From: JADJSS01 sp046329815
Lineage (GTDB): Bacteria > Bacteroidota > Bacteroidia > Chitinophagales > JADIYW01
Assembly: GCA_046329815.1 (NCBI GenBank)
Contig: JAXLTY010000002.1
Location: 372,001 to 436,000, forward strand
DNA: 64,000 nucleotides
Reading direction: 5' to 3'
This document shows, in pieces, positions 19,542 to 29,084 of the stretch. The stretch's first letter is position 1, and every line of letters starts with the position of its first letter. The notes beneath the pieces are model-generated. The model saw only the letters and a list, made by a program, of their open reading frames with translations, had not been told where the DNA came from and did no database searches. A program made the position numbers and the translations under genes.

Positions 19542-20009
19542 ATGCTACAGGAAATTTTTAACGATGTACAAACCAGGATTCAGCAACAGATACAAGAGAA
19601 ATTTGGTTTAAGTGCAGACCAAACAACTCAAAGTACCAATGTGTTGCTGGATAACTTTAAAAAGTTTTTTTCTGAAGATTTAATGGCTGGCGGAATGAGC
19701 GGTATGAAAGATCTGATGAGCAATGGAATCAATGACATTAAAAATAATCCTACGCTGAATAATTTGCGTGATAATGTTTTAAAAGATTTGCAGGCAAAGG
19801 TTGGTTTAAGTGAAGAAACTGCACAAAAAGTACGTGATTTTTCTATTGGTGAATTGTTTGGTTCATTCAAAGAACAGTTTTTTAACGAAGACGGAAAACC
19901 TGATTTCGGTAAAATTATGAGTAAAATAAATTTAGCCGATTTTCAATCGCAGGCACAGGAAATGATGGGAAAAATGGGTGTTGACTTAAGTAAAATATTT
20001 GGAAAGTAA
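19542..20009 (+). CDS. Hypothetical soluble helical protein, 155 aa
   Basis: No signal peptide or membrane helix. Amphipathic, Gln/Asp/Lys/Met-rich helices with a Gly-Met-rich patch (LMAGGMSGMKDLM). The repeated theme of short helices plus FGLSADQ / VGLSEET turns hints at two related halves (about residues 1-60 and 70-110). No family is recognised. It has its own promoter and terminator, so it is a monocistronic gene. Confidence 0.6.
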   Translation: MLQEIFNDVQTRIQQQIQEKFGLSADQTTQSTNVLLDNFKKFFSEDLMAGGMSGMKDLMSNGINDIKNNPTLNNLRDNVLKDLQAKVGLSEETAQKVRDFSIGELFGSFKEQFFNEDGKPDFGKIMSKINLADFQSQAQEMMGKMGVDLSKIFGK

Positions 20010-20037
20010 AATAGCTGAGAAAAGAATTTCTTTAAAG

Positions 20038-20066
20038 TGCTGAATGGAATTCATTCAGCATTTTTT
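20038..20066 (+). terminator. Terminator after the 155-aa gene
   Basis: TGCTGAATG (20038-20046) pairs with CATTCAGCA (20052-20060), five-base loop, followed by six T. It lies between convergent genes. Confidence 0.85.
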
Positions 20067-21129
20067 ATAATACCTGTTCTAATAGTTTTATATAAATTTT
20101 CAAACCATCTTCAATTTCTTTCAGATAAATAAATTCGTCTGCAGTATGTGATCGTTCTGATTTTCCAGGACCGATCTTTACACTTGGAATCTTTAGCAAT
20201 GCCTGATCAGACAAAGTGGATGAACCGAATAATTCAATGTTTATTTTTTCAGCAGTTTTAACAATCACATGTTCTTTATCAATTGTAGATGGCATCAAAC
20301 GCGTAGAACGTGGTTTTATTTCTGCTTTCACATTGTCGCGAATAATTTCCAGTAACTGATCGGTTGAATATTCAGGAATGGTGCGCACATCAACCGTGTA
20401 TTTGCAAACATCAGGTATAATATTATGCTGTGTGCCTGCGTGTATCATGCTTACAGTTAATTTAACAGGACCTAAAATCGGATTTATCTTTTTGAACTGA
20501 TAATTCTGAAACCATTGCACATCAACCATGGCTAAGTAAATAGCATTAATGCCTTCGTTGCGCGCTGAATGACCTGCTTTTCCTTTTACTTCGCCATCTA
20601 ACACAATCAATCCTTTTTCTGCAATGGCCATCTTCATTTCAGTTGGTTCGCCAACAATAGCAAACTCACAAGCTGATGTTATTTCACTCAATTGTTCGAT
20701 ACCGTTTTTTCCCGAAATTTCTTCTTCTGCGGTTGCAGCGAAGATTAAGTTATACTTCAAATCATCTTTATCATAAAAATGTATGAACGTTCCTAACAAT
20801 GCAACTAAAGCAGCGCCGGCATCATTGCTTCCTAAACCATATAATTTCTCATCTTCAATAATGGCTTCAAACGGATCTTTTTGCCAGCCATTAACAGGTT
20901 TTACGGTATCGATATGTGAATTTAAAAGGATTGTTGGTTTTAAAAAATTATAGTGTTTGTTTTTGCACCAAGTATTATTCAGCTTAGTTTCAAACGGAAT
21001 TTTTTTTGACTTTAAAAACTTACGAATAACTTCAGCAGCTTTGTCTTCTTCTTTGCTGTATGAAGGAACTGCAATTAATTTCCTTAATAGTTCAATGTAT
21101 TGTTCTGATATATTGTGGTCGGTTGACAT
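20065..21129 (-). CDS. argE: M20-family deacylase of the arginine pathway (ArgE type)
   Basis: 354 aa. In Bacteroidota this enzyme removes the acyl group from N-acyl-citrulline (or N-acyl-ornithine). Dinuclear metal motifs: NSHIDTV (His, Asp), GSNDAGAA (Asp), TAEEEISG (catalytic and metal Glu), EPTE. The dimerisation domain follows. The start overlaps the argB stop by one base (TAATG), so translation is probably coupled. Context with a succinyl-type argF' suggests N-succinylcitrulline as the substrate; that is inference. Confidence 0.82.
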   Translation of the reverse strand: MSTDHNISEQYIELLRKLIAVPSYSKEEDKAAEVIRKFLKSKKIPFETKLNNTWCKNKHYNFLKPTILLNSHIDTVKPVNGWQKDPFEAIIEDEKLYGLGSNDAGAALVALLGTFIHFYDKDDLKYNLIFAATAEEEISGKNGIEQLSEITSACEFAIVGEPTEMKMAIAEKGLIVLDGEVKGKAGHSARNEGINAIYLAMVDVQWFQNYQFKKINPILGPVKLTVSMIHAGTQHNIIPDVCKYTVDVRTIPEYSTDQLLEIIRDNVKAEIKPRSTRLMPSTIDKEHVIVKTAEKINIELFGSSTLSDQALLKIPSVKIGPGKSERSHTADEFIYLKEIEDGLKIYIKLLEQVL

Positions 21130-21917
21130 TAAAGTATAAAAGTTGTTCCAAAATTACTATTTCCATTCAAAATTGAAAGTATATCATTTGAATTACACAG
21201 TATAACTTTTTCCACACCATTTTTTAACGCATGTAAACTATTTTCTGTCTTTGGTAGCATACCTTGTGTAATGATTTGTTTTTGTTTGAGTTGCTCTACA
21301 TCAACAGATGAAACATTTTTTATGACGCTATTTTCATTATTCACATCAGTAAGCAATCCTTTTTTTTCAAAACAATAAACAAGTGTTACTTTGTGTGTTT
21401 CAGAGAAAGCGATCGCTATTTCCGCAGCAATCGTATCCGCATTCGTATTTAATAAAACTCCATTTTCATCGTGCGTGATTGGTGCAAAAACAGGCGTTAT
21501 GTTTTGGTTTAATAAAGTTTGAAGAATAGCTGTATTTACTTTGTCAATATCACCGACAAATCCATAATCTATATCATTATTGATACGTTTGTGCGCCAGT
21601 ATAACATTCGCATCAGCACCAGTTAAACCTAATGAATTACAATTATTTTTCTGTAATTGTGCTACTATTTTTTTATTGATTAAACCTGCATACACCATTG
21701 TTACAACATCCAGCGTTTGTTCGTCTGTAACGCGTCTGCCATTGATTTGTTTGGTTTCAATATTTAATTTCTTTGAAAGCTCGGTTGCTATTTTGCCACC
21801 ACCATGAACTAATATTTTATGTTGCTGAATCTGCGCAAAATCAGTTAAAAAAGTAGTTAAGGTTTCTGTATCATCTATACAGTTTCCACCAATTTTAATA
21901 ATTATAATTTCTTTCAA
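21129..21917 (-). CDS. argB: Acetylglutamate kinase (N-acylglutamate kinase)
   Basis: 262 aa. Phosphorylates N-acylglutamate, second step of arginine synthesis. IIIKIGGNCIDD at the N-terminus and VHGGGKIATELSKKL are the amino-acid-kinase ATP and substrate motifs; NGRRVTDEQTLDVV and NTNADTIAAEIA are also typical. No N-terminal arginine-sensing extension is present, so feedback control by arginine is less likely. First gene of the argB-argE unit, divergent from the SMP-30-like gene with only 32 bases between start codons. Confidence 0.9.
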   Translation of the reverse strand: MKEIIIIKIGGNCIDDTETLTTFLTDFAQIQQHKILVHGGGKIATELSKKLNIETKQINGRRVTDEQTLDVVTMVYAGLINKKIVAQLQKNNCNSLGLTGADANVILAHKRINNDIDYGFVGDIDKVNTAILQTLLNQNITPVFAPITHDENGVLLNTNADTIAAEIAIAFSETHKVTLVYCFEKKGLLTDVNNENSVIKNVSSVDVEQLKQKQIITQGMLPKTENSLHALKNGVEKVILCNSNDILSILNGNSNFGTTFIL

Positions 21918-21949
21918 TTTTGTATATTAGCTTAAACGAAAATAAGTAA

Positions 21950-22936
21950 ATGCGTGCAAAAATTTTGTATTGTATTATTATTCTTACTTCAATTTTTGCC
22001 TGCAAAAAAGAAGTGATCAATGGCAGATATAAGTCGGTTGCACAAATTAAAGTTGCACCAGGACCTGAAGATATTGTGCTTGATAAGAATAATAACCGCA
22101 TTTTAGTTTCGTGTAATGAACGACGTGACGGCAGGCCAAGTGTCGGTGAGATTTATCAAATAGATATAAATACAGACGAAACTAAAGTTATAACACGCAT
22201 TAATTTTCCGGCAATTCCGTTCAATCCGCATGGTTTTGATTTACAAACAATAAATGGTGTTTCTTACTTGTATGTGATCAATCATTATCGCGATGCTGCG
22301 AGCACAAGTTCTGTTATTCAGTTTAAGATAAACACAACGAATTTAGAATTTATTAAAGAATATAAAAACGCTTTACTGATATCGCCGAACGATTTAACGG
22401 TATTGCCGAATGGTAGTTTCTATTTTTCAAATGATAAAAATTCATCTAATATTTTAGACCTGCTTACGAATCCAAATGCAGGTTCTGTAGTTTATTGTGA
22501 TGGAAATGACACATGGAAAAAAGTAGATAGTTTGATTGGCTTTCCAAATGGTTTATATAATGAAAATAATACGCTGTATTTAGCAACATCACGCAATCAT
22601 GCATTATATAGATACACTATAAATATTGATGGAACTTTGCAAAACAAATCGACGTTATCAACTATTAACGGAATGGATAATATTACGAATGCAGGCGATG
22701 AATTAATTATTTCTGTGCATCCAGATGAAGTGAAATTTGCATTGTTGTCCTATATTCCAACAACAGTATCACCGTCAATAACGTATGCTATTAACAAACA
22801 GACAGGAAGCGCGCATATACTTTTTAAAGATGATGGCAAAGTAATTTCAGGTTCATCTACAGCGTTGATCAATGGCGATGATTTATATTTAGCACAAGTA
22901 TTCGGCGATTTTGTGCTTAAAGTACATAATTATTAG
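21950..22936 (+). CDS. Lipoprotein with SMP-30/paraoxonase-like beta-propeller
   Basis: 328 aa. A lipobox (ILTSIFAC, Cys about residue 18) predicts a lipoprotein. The body has beta-propeller repeats; SPNDLTVLPNGSFYFSND resembles the Asn/Asp calcium-binding blade motif of SMP-30/gluconolactonase and paraoxonase/arylesterase proteins. Likely binds calcium and may hydrolyse lactones or esters in the periplasm or at the surface; the substrate is unknown. It sits between the two blocks of arginine genes without an evident pathway link. Confidence 0.7.
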   Translation: MRAKILYCIIILTSIFACKKEVINGRYKSVAQIKVAPGPEDIVLDKNNNRILVSCNERRDGRPSVGEIYQIDINTDETKVITRINFPAIPFNPHGFDLQTINGVSYLYVINHYRDAASTSSVIQFKINTTNLEFIKEYKNALLISPNDLTVLPNGSFYFSNDKNSSNILDLLTNPNAGSVVYCDGNDTWKKVDSLIGFPNGLYNENNTLYLATSRNHALYRYTINIDGTLQNKSTLSTINGMDNITNAGDELIISVHPDEVKFALLSYIPTTVSPSITYAINKQTGSAHILFKDDGKVISGSSTALINGDDLYLAQVFGDFVLKVHNY

Positions 22937-23030
22937 ATTACGCGTTTTACGGTATTTCTATTTTTAAAAATAAATCTAAATTTTAACACAATAAATATTC
23001 TTTATATCCGTTACGGTAAAAACTAATCTT

Positions 23031-24059
23031 ATGAAAAAATTATTGCCAGTTATTTTTTTTATCGTGCTAAACAAAGCTGTTTTCGCAATTACCGGAATTT
23101 CCGAAACACCGTTCAGTGAATATAAATTTCAATCCAATGAATGTAAAATTATTTATCACAATCAAAGCAGGATTTTTATTCAGCCATATACTTTTTATCT
23201 GGATGGAAAACCTTATACAGGTGAAGTGACGTTGAAGTACCGTGAATTTACTGACCAGTTAGATATTGTACTGAATAACATTCCAATGAATTATTCATCA
23301 AACGACAAAACGCATGTATTAGAAAGTGGCGGTATGTTTGAGTTGTATGCTTATGCGAATGGAAAATTATTGTCTTTTGGAAAAGATAAAAAAGCAGTTG
23401 TACAAATGGCATCCAAGTTTGATATTACTGGAGGCGAAACCTATAAATTAAATACGACAACAAAAAATTGGGAAAAGAAAACATTGTTCGCAAATGTACC
23501 TGATGCTAATGTTCAATTGCCTGCAAACAAACAAGATATGTGGAATGATAACTTGTGGCTGGATCAGGCAAGTAATGGTGATGAAATAGTTATTTTAAAA
23601 GGAAATAATTTTGATAGTATAGCAACTGTGAGAGCATTTACAGAAACTGATGCAGATGAAATCCGTAACCAGGCATTTAAGACGATGAATGTAAATGAAA
23701 TGGGTTTTTATAATTGCGATAAAATTTTAAATGAAGAAATCGTTCCTTTGGCTGTAGAATTTAAATTAGACATCAATAATAAAATGCTGAATTCTATTGT
23801 TTACGTAGTTTATAAAAACAGAAATGCTGTAATATCATATTATCCTGAACAATTAAAAACAGACTTTAAATTATTACCGAATGAAGATTTTACTATTTTT
23901 TCAGTTGCGAAAGATGGTAAAATTGCAGTAGTTGACAAAACGTTTTTAGCGCAGTTTGATGTGACAAAATATAAAAATAAAACAGTAGTGATGCCGATGA
24001 ACGTGGAAAAAAAATCAATTAAAACAAAACAGGAATTAGCAATGCTAACCGGTTTGTAA
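23031..24059 (+). CDS. Secreted protein of unknown function, 342 aa
   Basis: Signal peptide 1-19 (ends NKAVFA). The segment around FYLDGKPYTGEVTLKYREF and NIPMNY ... SGGMFELYAYANGK reads like a secreted Bacteroidota family with a carboxypeptidase-regulatory-like beta fold, but I cannot name it. No T9SS tail, no lipobox. It is followed after 11 bases by another secreted-protein gene, so they are probably cotranscribed. Confidence 0.6.
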   Translation: MKKLLPVIFFIVLNKAVFAITGISETPFSEYKFQSNECKIIYHNQSRIFIQPYTFYLDGKPYTGEVTLKYREFTDQLDIVLNNIPMNYSSNDKTHVLESGGMFELYAYANGKLLSFGKDKKAVVQMASKFDITGGETYKLNTTTKNWEKKTLFANVPDANVQLPANKQDMWNDNLWLDQASNGDEIVILKGNNFDSIATVRAFTETDADEIRNQAFKTMNVNEMGFYNCDKILNEEIVPLAVEFKLDINNKMLNSIVYVVYKNRNAVISYYPEQLKTDFKLLPNEDFTIFSVAKDGKIAVVDKTFLAQFDVTKYKNKTVVMPMNVEKKSIKTKQELAMLTGL

Positions 24060-24070
24060 ACATAAATGCT

Positions 24071-24709
24071 ATGAATAAATTTCTGTCGATTTTAATGGTT
24101 TTGTTTTTTGCTAATACTGTTGCTGCACAAAATTTGCAACCGGATACAATGACGTTTACTATTAATTTGGATGTATCACAAAATATTTATCTTAAAACAG
24201 TTCCTGTTGATTTATTGAAAGGTTTTTGTGAAGGAAAATGGAATGCTTATTATCCTAAATATGAAATGACGCAATGTTTGTTCGATGATTTTTTATCACA
24301 TTTTAATAAGTACCAAATCACTCAAAAGAAAGATAATATTTGTGCAGATAATTATTGCGGAAGTCCTTATTTTATAGACTTTTTCAAAGAATTTGTAAGA
24401 AAGATCAAATTTAAAGAAGTAGTTTATTTCGACAAACAGCATCAGACGGAAAAGAGAGAAGTGATTTGGATTCAGGTGTTTTATTCAAGACAAGAGAACG
24501 AAAATTGGGTGCATTATGGTGGTCCAATATTTTATTTAAGAGAAATCAACCAGCAAGCTGGTTCCATACAGGTTTATAACAAAGATATTCGACCAATGCC
24601 TTGGACATTGGAAAAAGAATTTTCTACGCGTGGATTTATTGTGAATGAAAATCCAAAGAAAACAAACACCAAGAAAGTAATTAAAAATTACGATGTACAA
24701 GAATTTTAA
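24071..24709 (+). CDS. Secreted protein of unknown function, 212 aa
   Basis: Signal peptide 1-19 (ends TVAAQ). Mature part is aromatic- and charge-rich with three Cys (one in DNICADNYCGSP). No family recognised; the general look, with KGKWNAYYP-like text and a W-rich end, is loosely like gliding/T9SS-linked proteins but I do not claim that. Its end overlaps the convergent 196-aa gene by four bases. Confidence 0.6.
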   Translation: MNKFLSILMVLFFANTVAAQNLQPDTMTFTINLDVSQNIYLKTVPVDLLKGFCEGKWNAYYPKYEMTQCLFDDFLSHFNKYQITQKKDNICADNYCGSPYFIDFFKEFVRKIKFKEVVYFDKQHQTEKREVIWIQVFYSRQENENWVHYGGPIFYLREINQQAGSIQVYNKDIRPMPWTLEKEFSTRGFIVNENPKKTNTKKVIKNYDVQEF

Positions 24710-25296
24710 TCTACGATCTTACGCAGTTTAATGGACCAGTCTAAATTCATTTCTACAATGATCGGAAAATTAGCATCATTCAGATAGGTGATAGAATAAC
24801 CATCTTTATCGCTTACTGTTCTGCATTCTAATTCATTTGAATTATTGTTTTTATATTCAAAATTCTGTGTGTGATTGTAGCCGTTGCCAAAAATCGATTT
24901 TATGCTTTTTGTAGCATCAGGCGCAATTTCCATTGACGAACTGCCTTTCCAGCTTTCAAACATTTTATCACTTATTACAATACTTGTTTGATTAGTCAGT
25001 TCTACTTTATCCTGGTTGAAAGAACTAAAAATAGCATTCGCATTTTGCATAGCCGAATCATGAATTGAAACGGAACCTTTTTTGTTCAATGGTTTGTCGG
25101 TTTGCCAGTCAAAACTAAATCCATCATTTACTTTAGTAATTTTAAGCGTTAAAGCATATTGCAAACCATTGTGGTTTACATCGTAGATAAATTGTGTATC
25201 TTTTTTAAAAAAACTATTTGGATTAATATATCTGAAACTCATTGCAAAAAAAAGCAAATAAGCAAATACAAGTGTATTTTTAAATATACTTTTCAT
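24706..25296 (-). CDS. Hypothetical secreted protein, 196 aa
   Basis: N-terminal hydrophobic segment (about residues 7-22) acts as signal peptide or anchor. The mature part is beta-rich with motifs FIYDVNHNGL and FDWQTDKPL. No family recognised. It lies 82 bases downstream of argF' on the same strand but does not look like an arginine gene. Confidence 0.6.
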   Translation of the reverse strand: MKSIFKNTLVFAYLLFFAMSFRYINPNSFFKKDTQFIYDVNHNGLQYALTLKITKVNDGFSFDWQTDKPLNKKGSVSIHDSAMQNANAIFSSFNQDKVELTNQTSIVISDKMFESWKGSSSMEIAPDATKSIKSIFGNGYNHTQNFEYKNNNSNELECRTVSDKDGYSITYLNDANFPIIVEMNLDWSIKLRKIVD

Positions 25297-25377
25297 TGTT
25301 GAATATAAATAGTGTTTGTGTTTGTTAATTAAAATTACTATTTTTTATGAAGAACCACAATCAATTGTTGCATTAAA

Positions 25378-26325
25378 TTATAGTGATTTTAAAATTTCCT
25401 TTAAAACTGACTGTGCAGCAAATTCACGGTTGGCAGCTTGTTTTATAACCAATGAATAACCAGAATCTAAGGCATCATCCGCAATTTCTATGTTTCTGCG
25501 TGTTGGCAAACAATGCATGAATTTTGCATGATTAGTTAACTGCATTTTTTTATCAGTAATCATCCAATCTGAGTGATTACCAATGATTTTTCCGTAATCA
25601 ACATATGAACTCCAGTTTTTTGCATAAATAAAATCAGCGTCTTCAAATGCTTTTTGCTGATTGTATTCAATGGTTGTATTACCGGAAAACTGTGTTGCCA
25701 ATTCATAACCTTCAGGATGTGTAATTACAAATTCAACATCAGCATGATTCATCCATTCTGCAAATGAATTGGCAACACATTGCGGTAATGGTTTGATGTG
25801 CGGCGCCCAACTTAATACTACTTTAGGTTTTCGTTTCGTTGTATGTTCACGAATGGTCATCAGATCGGTTAGTGATTGTAATGGATGTACTGTTGCACTT
25901 TCCATATTTACTACAGGCACTTTTACATTTTCCAAAAATTTATGCAGCACATATTCTGAGTAATCTTTCTCTTTGTCTGTTAGAGTAGGAAAGCATCGAA
26001 TGCCAATAATATCAGCATATTCGGAAATAACAGCAGCACCTTCTTTGATGTGTTCAGCCGTTGAACCATTCATAATTGCACCATCTTCATATTCCATTTG
26101 CCAGCTATCTTGATTCAGGTTTAAAACAATGGTATTCATGCCTAAATTCTGTGCTGCTTTTTGCGTTGAGATTCTGGTACGTAAACTGGAGTTTAAGAAA
26201 AGCAGCACCATTATTTTATTTTCACCAAGATGCTTATATGCAAATCGGTTTTGTTTTAATGCAATGGCTTGTTGCGCTAATTCTTCAACATTGTTTACAT
26301 CGTGTACATTTAAAAAATTCTTCAT
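25378..26325 (-). CDS. argF': N-succinylornithine carbamoyltransferase (Bacteroidota ArgF')
   Basis: 315 aa. Transfers carbamoyl from carbamoyl phosphate to an N-acylated ornithine, giving N-acylcitrulline. Carbamoyl-phosphate motif FLNSSLRTR (43-51), the long loop with NGSTAEH (86-92), and MHCLPTRRNIEI near the C-terminus. The residue that separates acetyl- from succinyl-ornithine enzymes (Glu92 in Xanthomonas AOTCase, Pro90 in B. fragilis SOTCase) is Ala90 here. Published E92A/P/S/V mutants of the acetyl enzyme become succinyl enzymes, so N-succinylornithine is the predicted substrate. Start overlaps the argD stop by four bases (ATGA). Confidence 0.88.
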   Translation of the reverse strand: MKNFLNVHDVNNVEELAQQAIALKQNRFAYKHLGENKIMVLLFLNSSLRTRISTQKAAQNLGMNTIVLNLNQDSWQMEYEDGAIMNGSTAEHIKEGAAVISEYADIIGIRCFPTLTDKEKDYSEYVLHKFLENVKVPVVNMESATVHPLQSLTDLMTIREHTTKRKPKVVLSWAPHIKPLPQCVANSFAEWMNHADVEFVITHPEGYELATQFSGNTTIEYNQQKAFEDADFIYAKNWSSYVDYGKIIGNHSDWMITDKKMQLTNHAKFMHCLPTRRNIEIADDALDSGYSLVIKQAANREFAAQSVLKEILKSL

Positions 26326-27449
26326 TGTAAGCAGTCTTTTAAAGCACTTATCAAAATATTTACTTCTGTTTTGGTGATGGTTAAACTTGGCAATAAACGC
26401 AAAGTGTTTGTCTGATTTGAATTGCCAACGAAAATATGATGTTCGTAAACTAATTTATCGCGCAGCTCATTTATTGGAAAATCAAATTCAATACCAATCA
26501 TCAAACCTTTGCCACGTATTTCTTTAATGTTTGGTAATGTTTGCAATTGCTGTATTAAATAATTTCCAACTGTGACTGCATTTTCAATGAGATTTTCAGT
26601 TTCTATTACTTCTAAAACAGCTAAAGCAGCAGCGCAAGCCAATGGTGCGCCGCCAAACGTGGTGCCCAACATGCCATATTTTGCTGCTATTTTCGGATGA
26701 ATTAAAATACCTGCAACCGGAAAACCGTTGCCCATACCTTTTGCCATCGTGATAACATCAGGTTGTACATTTGCATGCTGATGCGCGAAAAACTTTCCAC
26801 TTCGTCCAAAACCACATTGTATTTCGTCAGCAATGAAAAGCGAGTTGTGTTCATTGCATAATTGTTGAATTAATTGTAAGAAAGAAATATCAGCTTCATA
26901 AATTCCATTAACACCTTGAATCGGTTCAATAATAACTGCACAAATTTCATTTTCTGCAAATGCTTCTCGCAATGTATCTTCATCATTGAAATCTAAAAAC
27001 AGAACATGTGCATCATCATTAATTGGTGGTTTTATTTTCGGATTATCCGTTATAGCTACAGCACCTGAAGTTCGTCCGTGAAATGCACCTTTGAACGCAA
27101 TTACTTTCTTCCTGTTGTTATGATATGAAGCCACTTTCAGCGCATTTTCAACTGCTTCGGCACCGCTGTTACACAAGAATAAATTGTAATCATCATAATC
27201 GGAAAGTTGACCTAATTTATTGGCTAATTGTTGTTGGATATTTAAATGAACCGAATTAGAATAAAATGATAAATTATCTAATTGCTCTTTCAGTTTTTGA
27301 ACATAATATTCGTTCGCATGACCAATGGAAATAACCGCGTGACCACCATAAAAATCAAGGTATTTGACATTTTTATCATCATACACATAACAACCTTTTC
27401 CTTTAACAAGGTTGATGTTGAATAATGGATATACATCGAATAGTTTCAT
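26322..27449 (-). CDS. argD: Acylornithine aminotransferase
   Basis: 375 aa, class III PLP aminotransferase. Converts N-acylglutamate semialdehyde to N-acylornithine using glutamate. NSGAEAVENALK (PLP phosphate loop), ADEIQCGFGRSGKF (the Asp that pairs with the pyridine nitrogen), and the Schiff-base Lys in ITMAKGMGNG. Starts on the last base of argC (TAATG) and overlaps argF' by four bases, so the three genes form a tightly coupled operon. Confidence 0.9.
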   Translation of the reverse strand: MKLFDVYPLFNINLVKGKGCYVYDDKNVKYLDFYGGHAVISIGHANEYYVQKLKEQLDNLSFYSNSVHLNIQQQLANKLGQLSDYDDYNLFLCNSGAEAVENALKVASYHNNRKKVIAFKGAFHGRTSGAVAITDNPKIKPPINDDAHVLFLDFNDEDTLREAFAENEICAVIIEPIQGVNGIYEADISFLQLIQQLCNEHNSLFIADEIQCGFGRSGKFFAHQHANVQPDVITMAKGMGNGFPVAGILIHPKIAAKYGMLGTTFGGAPLACAAALAVLEVIETENLIENAVTVGNYLIQQLQTLPNIKEIRGKGLMIGIEFDFPINELRDKLVYEHHIFVGNSNQTNTLRLLPSLTITKTEVNILISALKDCLQ

Positions 27450-28414
27450 TAGTATGCACTTGATTTAAGTTTTAAACCTTCAGTCTCATCAAACCCAAAC
27501 ATCAAATTCATGTTTTGCACTGCTTGTCCGGAAGCACCTTTTAGTAAGTTATCGATGATAGAAAGAATTACTAACTTATTGCCGTGTTTTTCCAAATACA
27601 GCAAACATTTATTAGTGTTTACAACTTGTTTTTGATCGATATTTTTTTCAGAAACAAAAACAAATTTTGCATCCACATAATAGCGATTAAATATTGCTTT
27701 TGCAACATCTATACTGCTTTCAAAGTCTATATATACTGTTGCAAGAATACCACGCGTAAAATTACCACGATATGGAACAAAATTTATGGCTGAATTAAAA
27801 GATGATTGTAATTGTAAAATACTTTCACCCATTTCATCTAAATGCTGATGGTTGAATATTTTGTATGCTGAAATATTATTATTGCGCCAGGTGAAATGCG
27901 TGGCATCATTTAATAAAATGCCGGCACCTGTTGAACCGGTAATAGCTGAAATATGGATTTCGCTTTTTAATAGATTTTGTTGTGCTAACGGTAGTAATGC
28001 TAATTGTATAGCAGTTGCGAAACAACCAGGATTTGCTACATGTTTGGCTTGTTTGATAGCTTCTTTATTCAATTCAGGCAAGCCATAAATAAAATTGTTT
28101 GCATGGTTTTTTAAACGAAAATCATTGCTTAAATCTATAATTTTTGTAGTAGGTGAGAAGCTGTTTTTTTGCAAAAATGTTTTTGCTTCACCGTGTGGTA
28201 AACATAAAAACAGTACTTCAATTTCTGTATTTATCTCATTCGTTAAAACCAAATCTGTATCACCAAACAAATCAGTATGTACTTCATAAACTTTTTTTCC
28301 GCTTTGACTTCTGCTGAAACAAAAATCAATCTGCACTTTCGGATGCTGCAATAAGACACGAATGAGTTCGCCGCCAGTATAGCCAGCCGCTCCAATGATA
28401 CCAACTTTAATCAT
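27449..28414 (-). CDS. argC: N-acyl-gamma-glutamyl-phosphate reductase
   Basis: 321 aa. Reduces N-acylglutamyl phosphate to the semialdehyde with NADPH. GAAGYTGGELIR is the Rossmann motif, LPHGEA and NPGCFAT give the active-site region with the catalytic Cys, and GSTGAG follows. First gene of the argC-argD-argF' unit. argG, argH and the acyl-transfer step (argJ/argA) are not in the window. Confidence 0.92.
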   Translation of the reverse strand: MIKVGIIGAAGYTGGELIRVLLQHPKVQIDFCFSRSQSGKKVYEVHTDLFGDTDLVLTNEINTEIEVLFLCLPHGEAKTFLQKNSFSPTTKIIDLSNDFRLKNHANNFIYGLPELNKEAIKQAKHVANPGCFATAIQLALLPLAQQNLLKSEIHISAITGSTGAGILLNDATHFTWRNNNISAYKIFNHQHLDEMGESILQLQSSFNSAINFVPYRGNFTRGILATVYIDFESSIDVAKAIFNRYYVDAKFVFVSEKNIDQKQVVNTNKCLLYLEKHGNKLVILSIIDNLLKGASGQAVQNMNLMFGFDETEGLKLKSSAY

Positions 28415-28487
28415 ATTTCTAAATTAACAGAAATAGATTACTAAAGCGGAAATGAAAAATGATGTTTGTGTTAAGTCAATATCTGAA

Positions 28488-28973
28488 TTAACTCTTGCTA
28501 AATAATGCCACAAGCATGTTTTTTGCATCTGTTATTTTTCTGCTTTGAGAGAAAGAATATGCAAAATGTATTGGAATAAAAATGAATGGGAAGATATTAT
28601 AAATAAATTCTTTAGATTTTACATTATAAACAATAAACAACGTAATTATTGTAGTTATTATCGAAATGATTAAAGAAAATTTTAAGTTGACCTCAGAATC
28701 AATTGATACATGTATAATAAAATCATTGTTCTCTGTTTCCTTGATTTTGCCTTTGATTTCTATTTTGTTTGGATTTTGGGTAAAAAATGTTCCTGATGTA
28801 ACAGCATGAAAATAGTTTGTTGTATAAAAACCAAGAAACATCTTTTCAATTATCTTAATGCTGTAATATTTTCTTGTATCTGTTTCAATAATAGAATCTA
28901 ATTTCTGTAAAATGTCTTCTTGTGATAATTGTGTAACAATATCAAAATTTGTTTGTGGGGCAATTTTCATCAC
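28488..28973 (-). CDS. Small membrane protein of unknown function, 161 aa
   Basis: A soluble N-terminal part (about 1-100) is followed by two hydrophobic helices (about 101-117 and 127-143, FSLIISIITTIITLFIV and the IFPFIFIPIHF segment) joined by a short loop, and a short basic tail. No family recognised. It stands alone between argC and ffh. Confidence 0.6.
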   Translation of the reverse strand: MMKIAPQTNFDIVTQLSQEDILQKLDSIIETDTRKYYSIKIIEKMFLGFYTTNYFHAVTSGTFFTQNPNKIEIKGKIKETENNDFIIHVSIDSEVNLKFSLIISIITTIITLFIVYNVKSKEFIYNIFPFIFIPIHFAYSFSQSRKITDAKNMLVALFSKS

Positions 28974-29025
28974 TTAAATTTACTATAATAATTAACAAAA
29001 AAATTGTTGAAATAATTCCATATAA

Positions 29026-29059
29026 ATAAAAATGTCGAGTTTGATATTAACTCGACATT
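29026..29059 (-). terminator. Terminator for ffh
   Basis: AATGTCGAGTT (29031-29041) and its exact complement (29049-29059) with a seven-base loop; on the minus strand the stem is followed by a T-run. It lies 25 bases after the ffh stop. Confidence 0.85.
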
Positions 29060-29084
29060 ATACTAATCACAATTAAATTTATCA

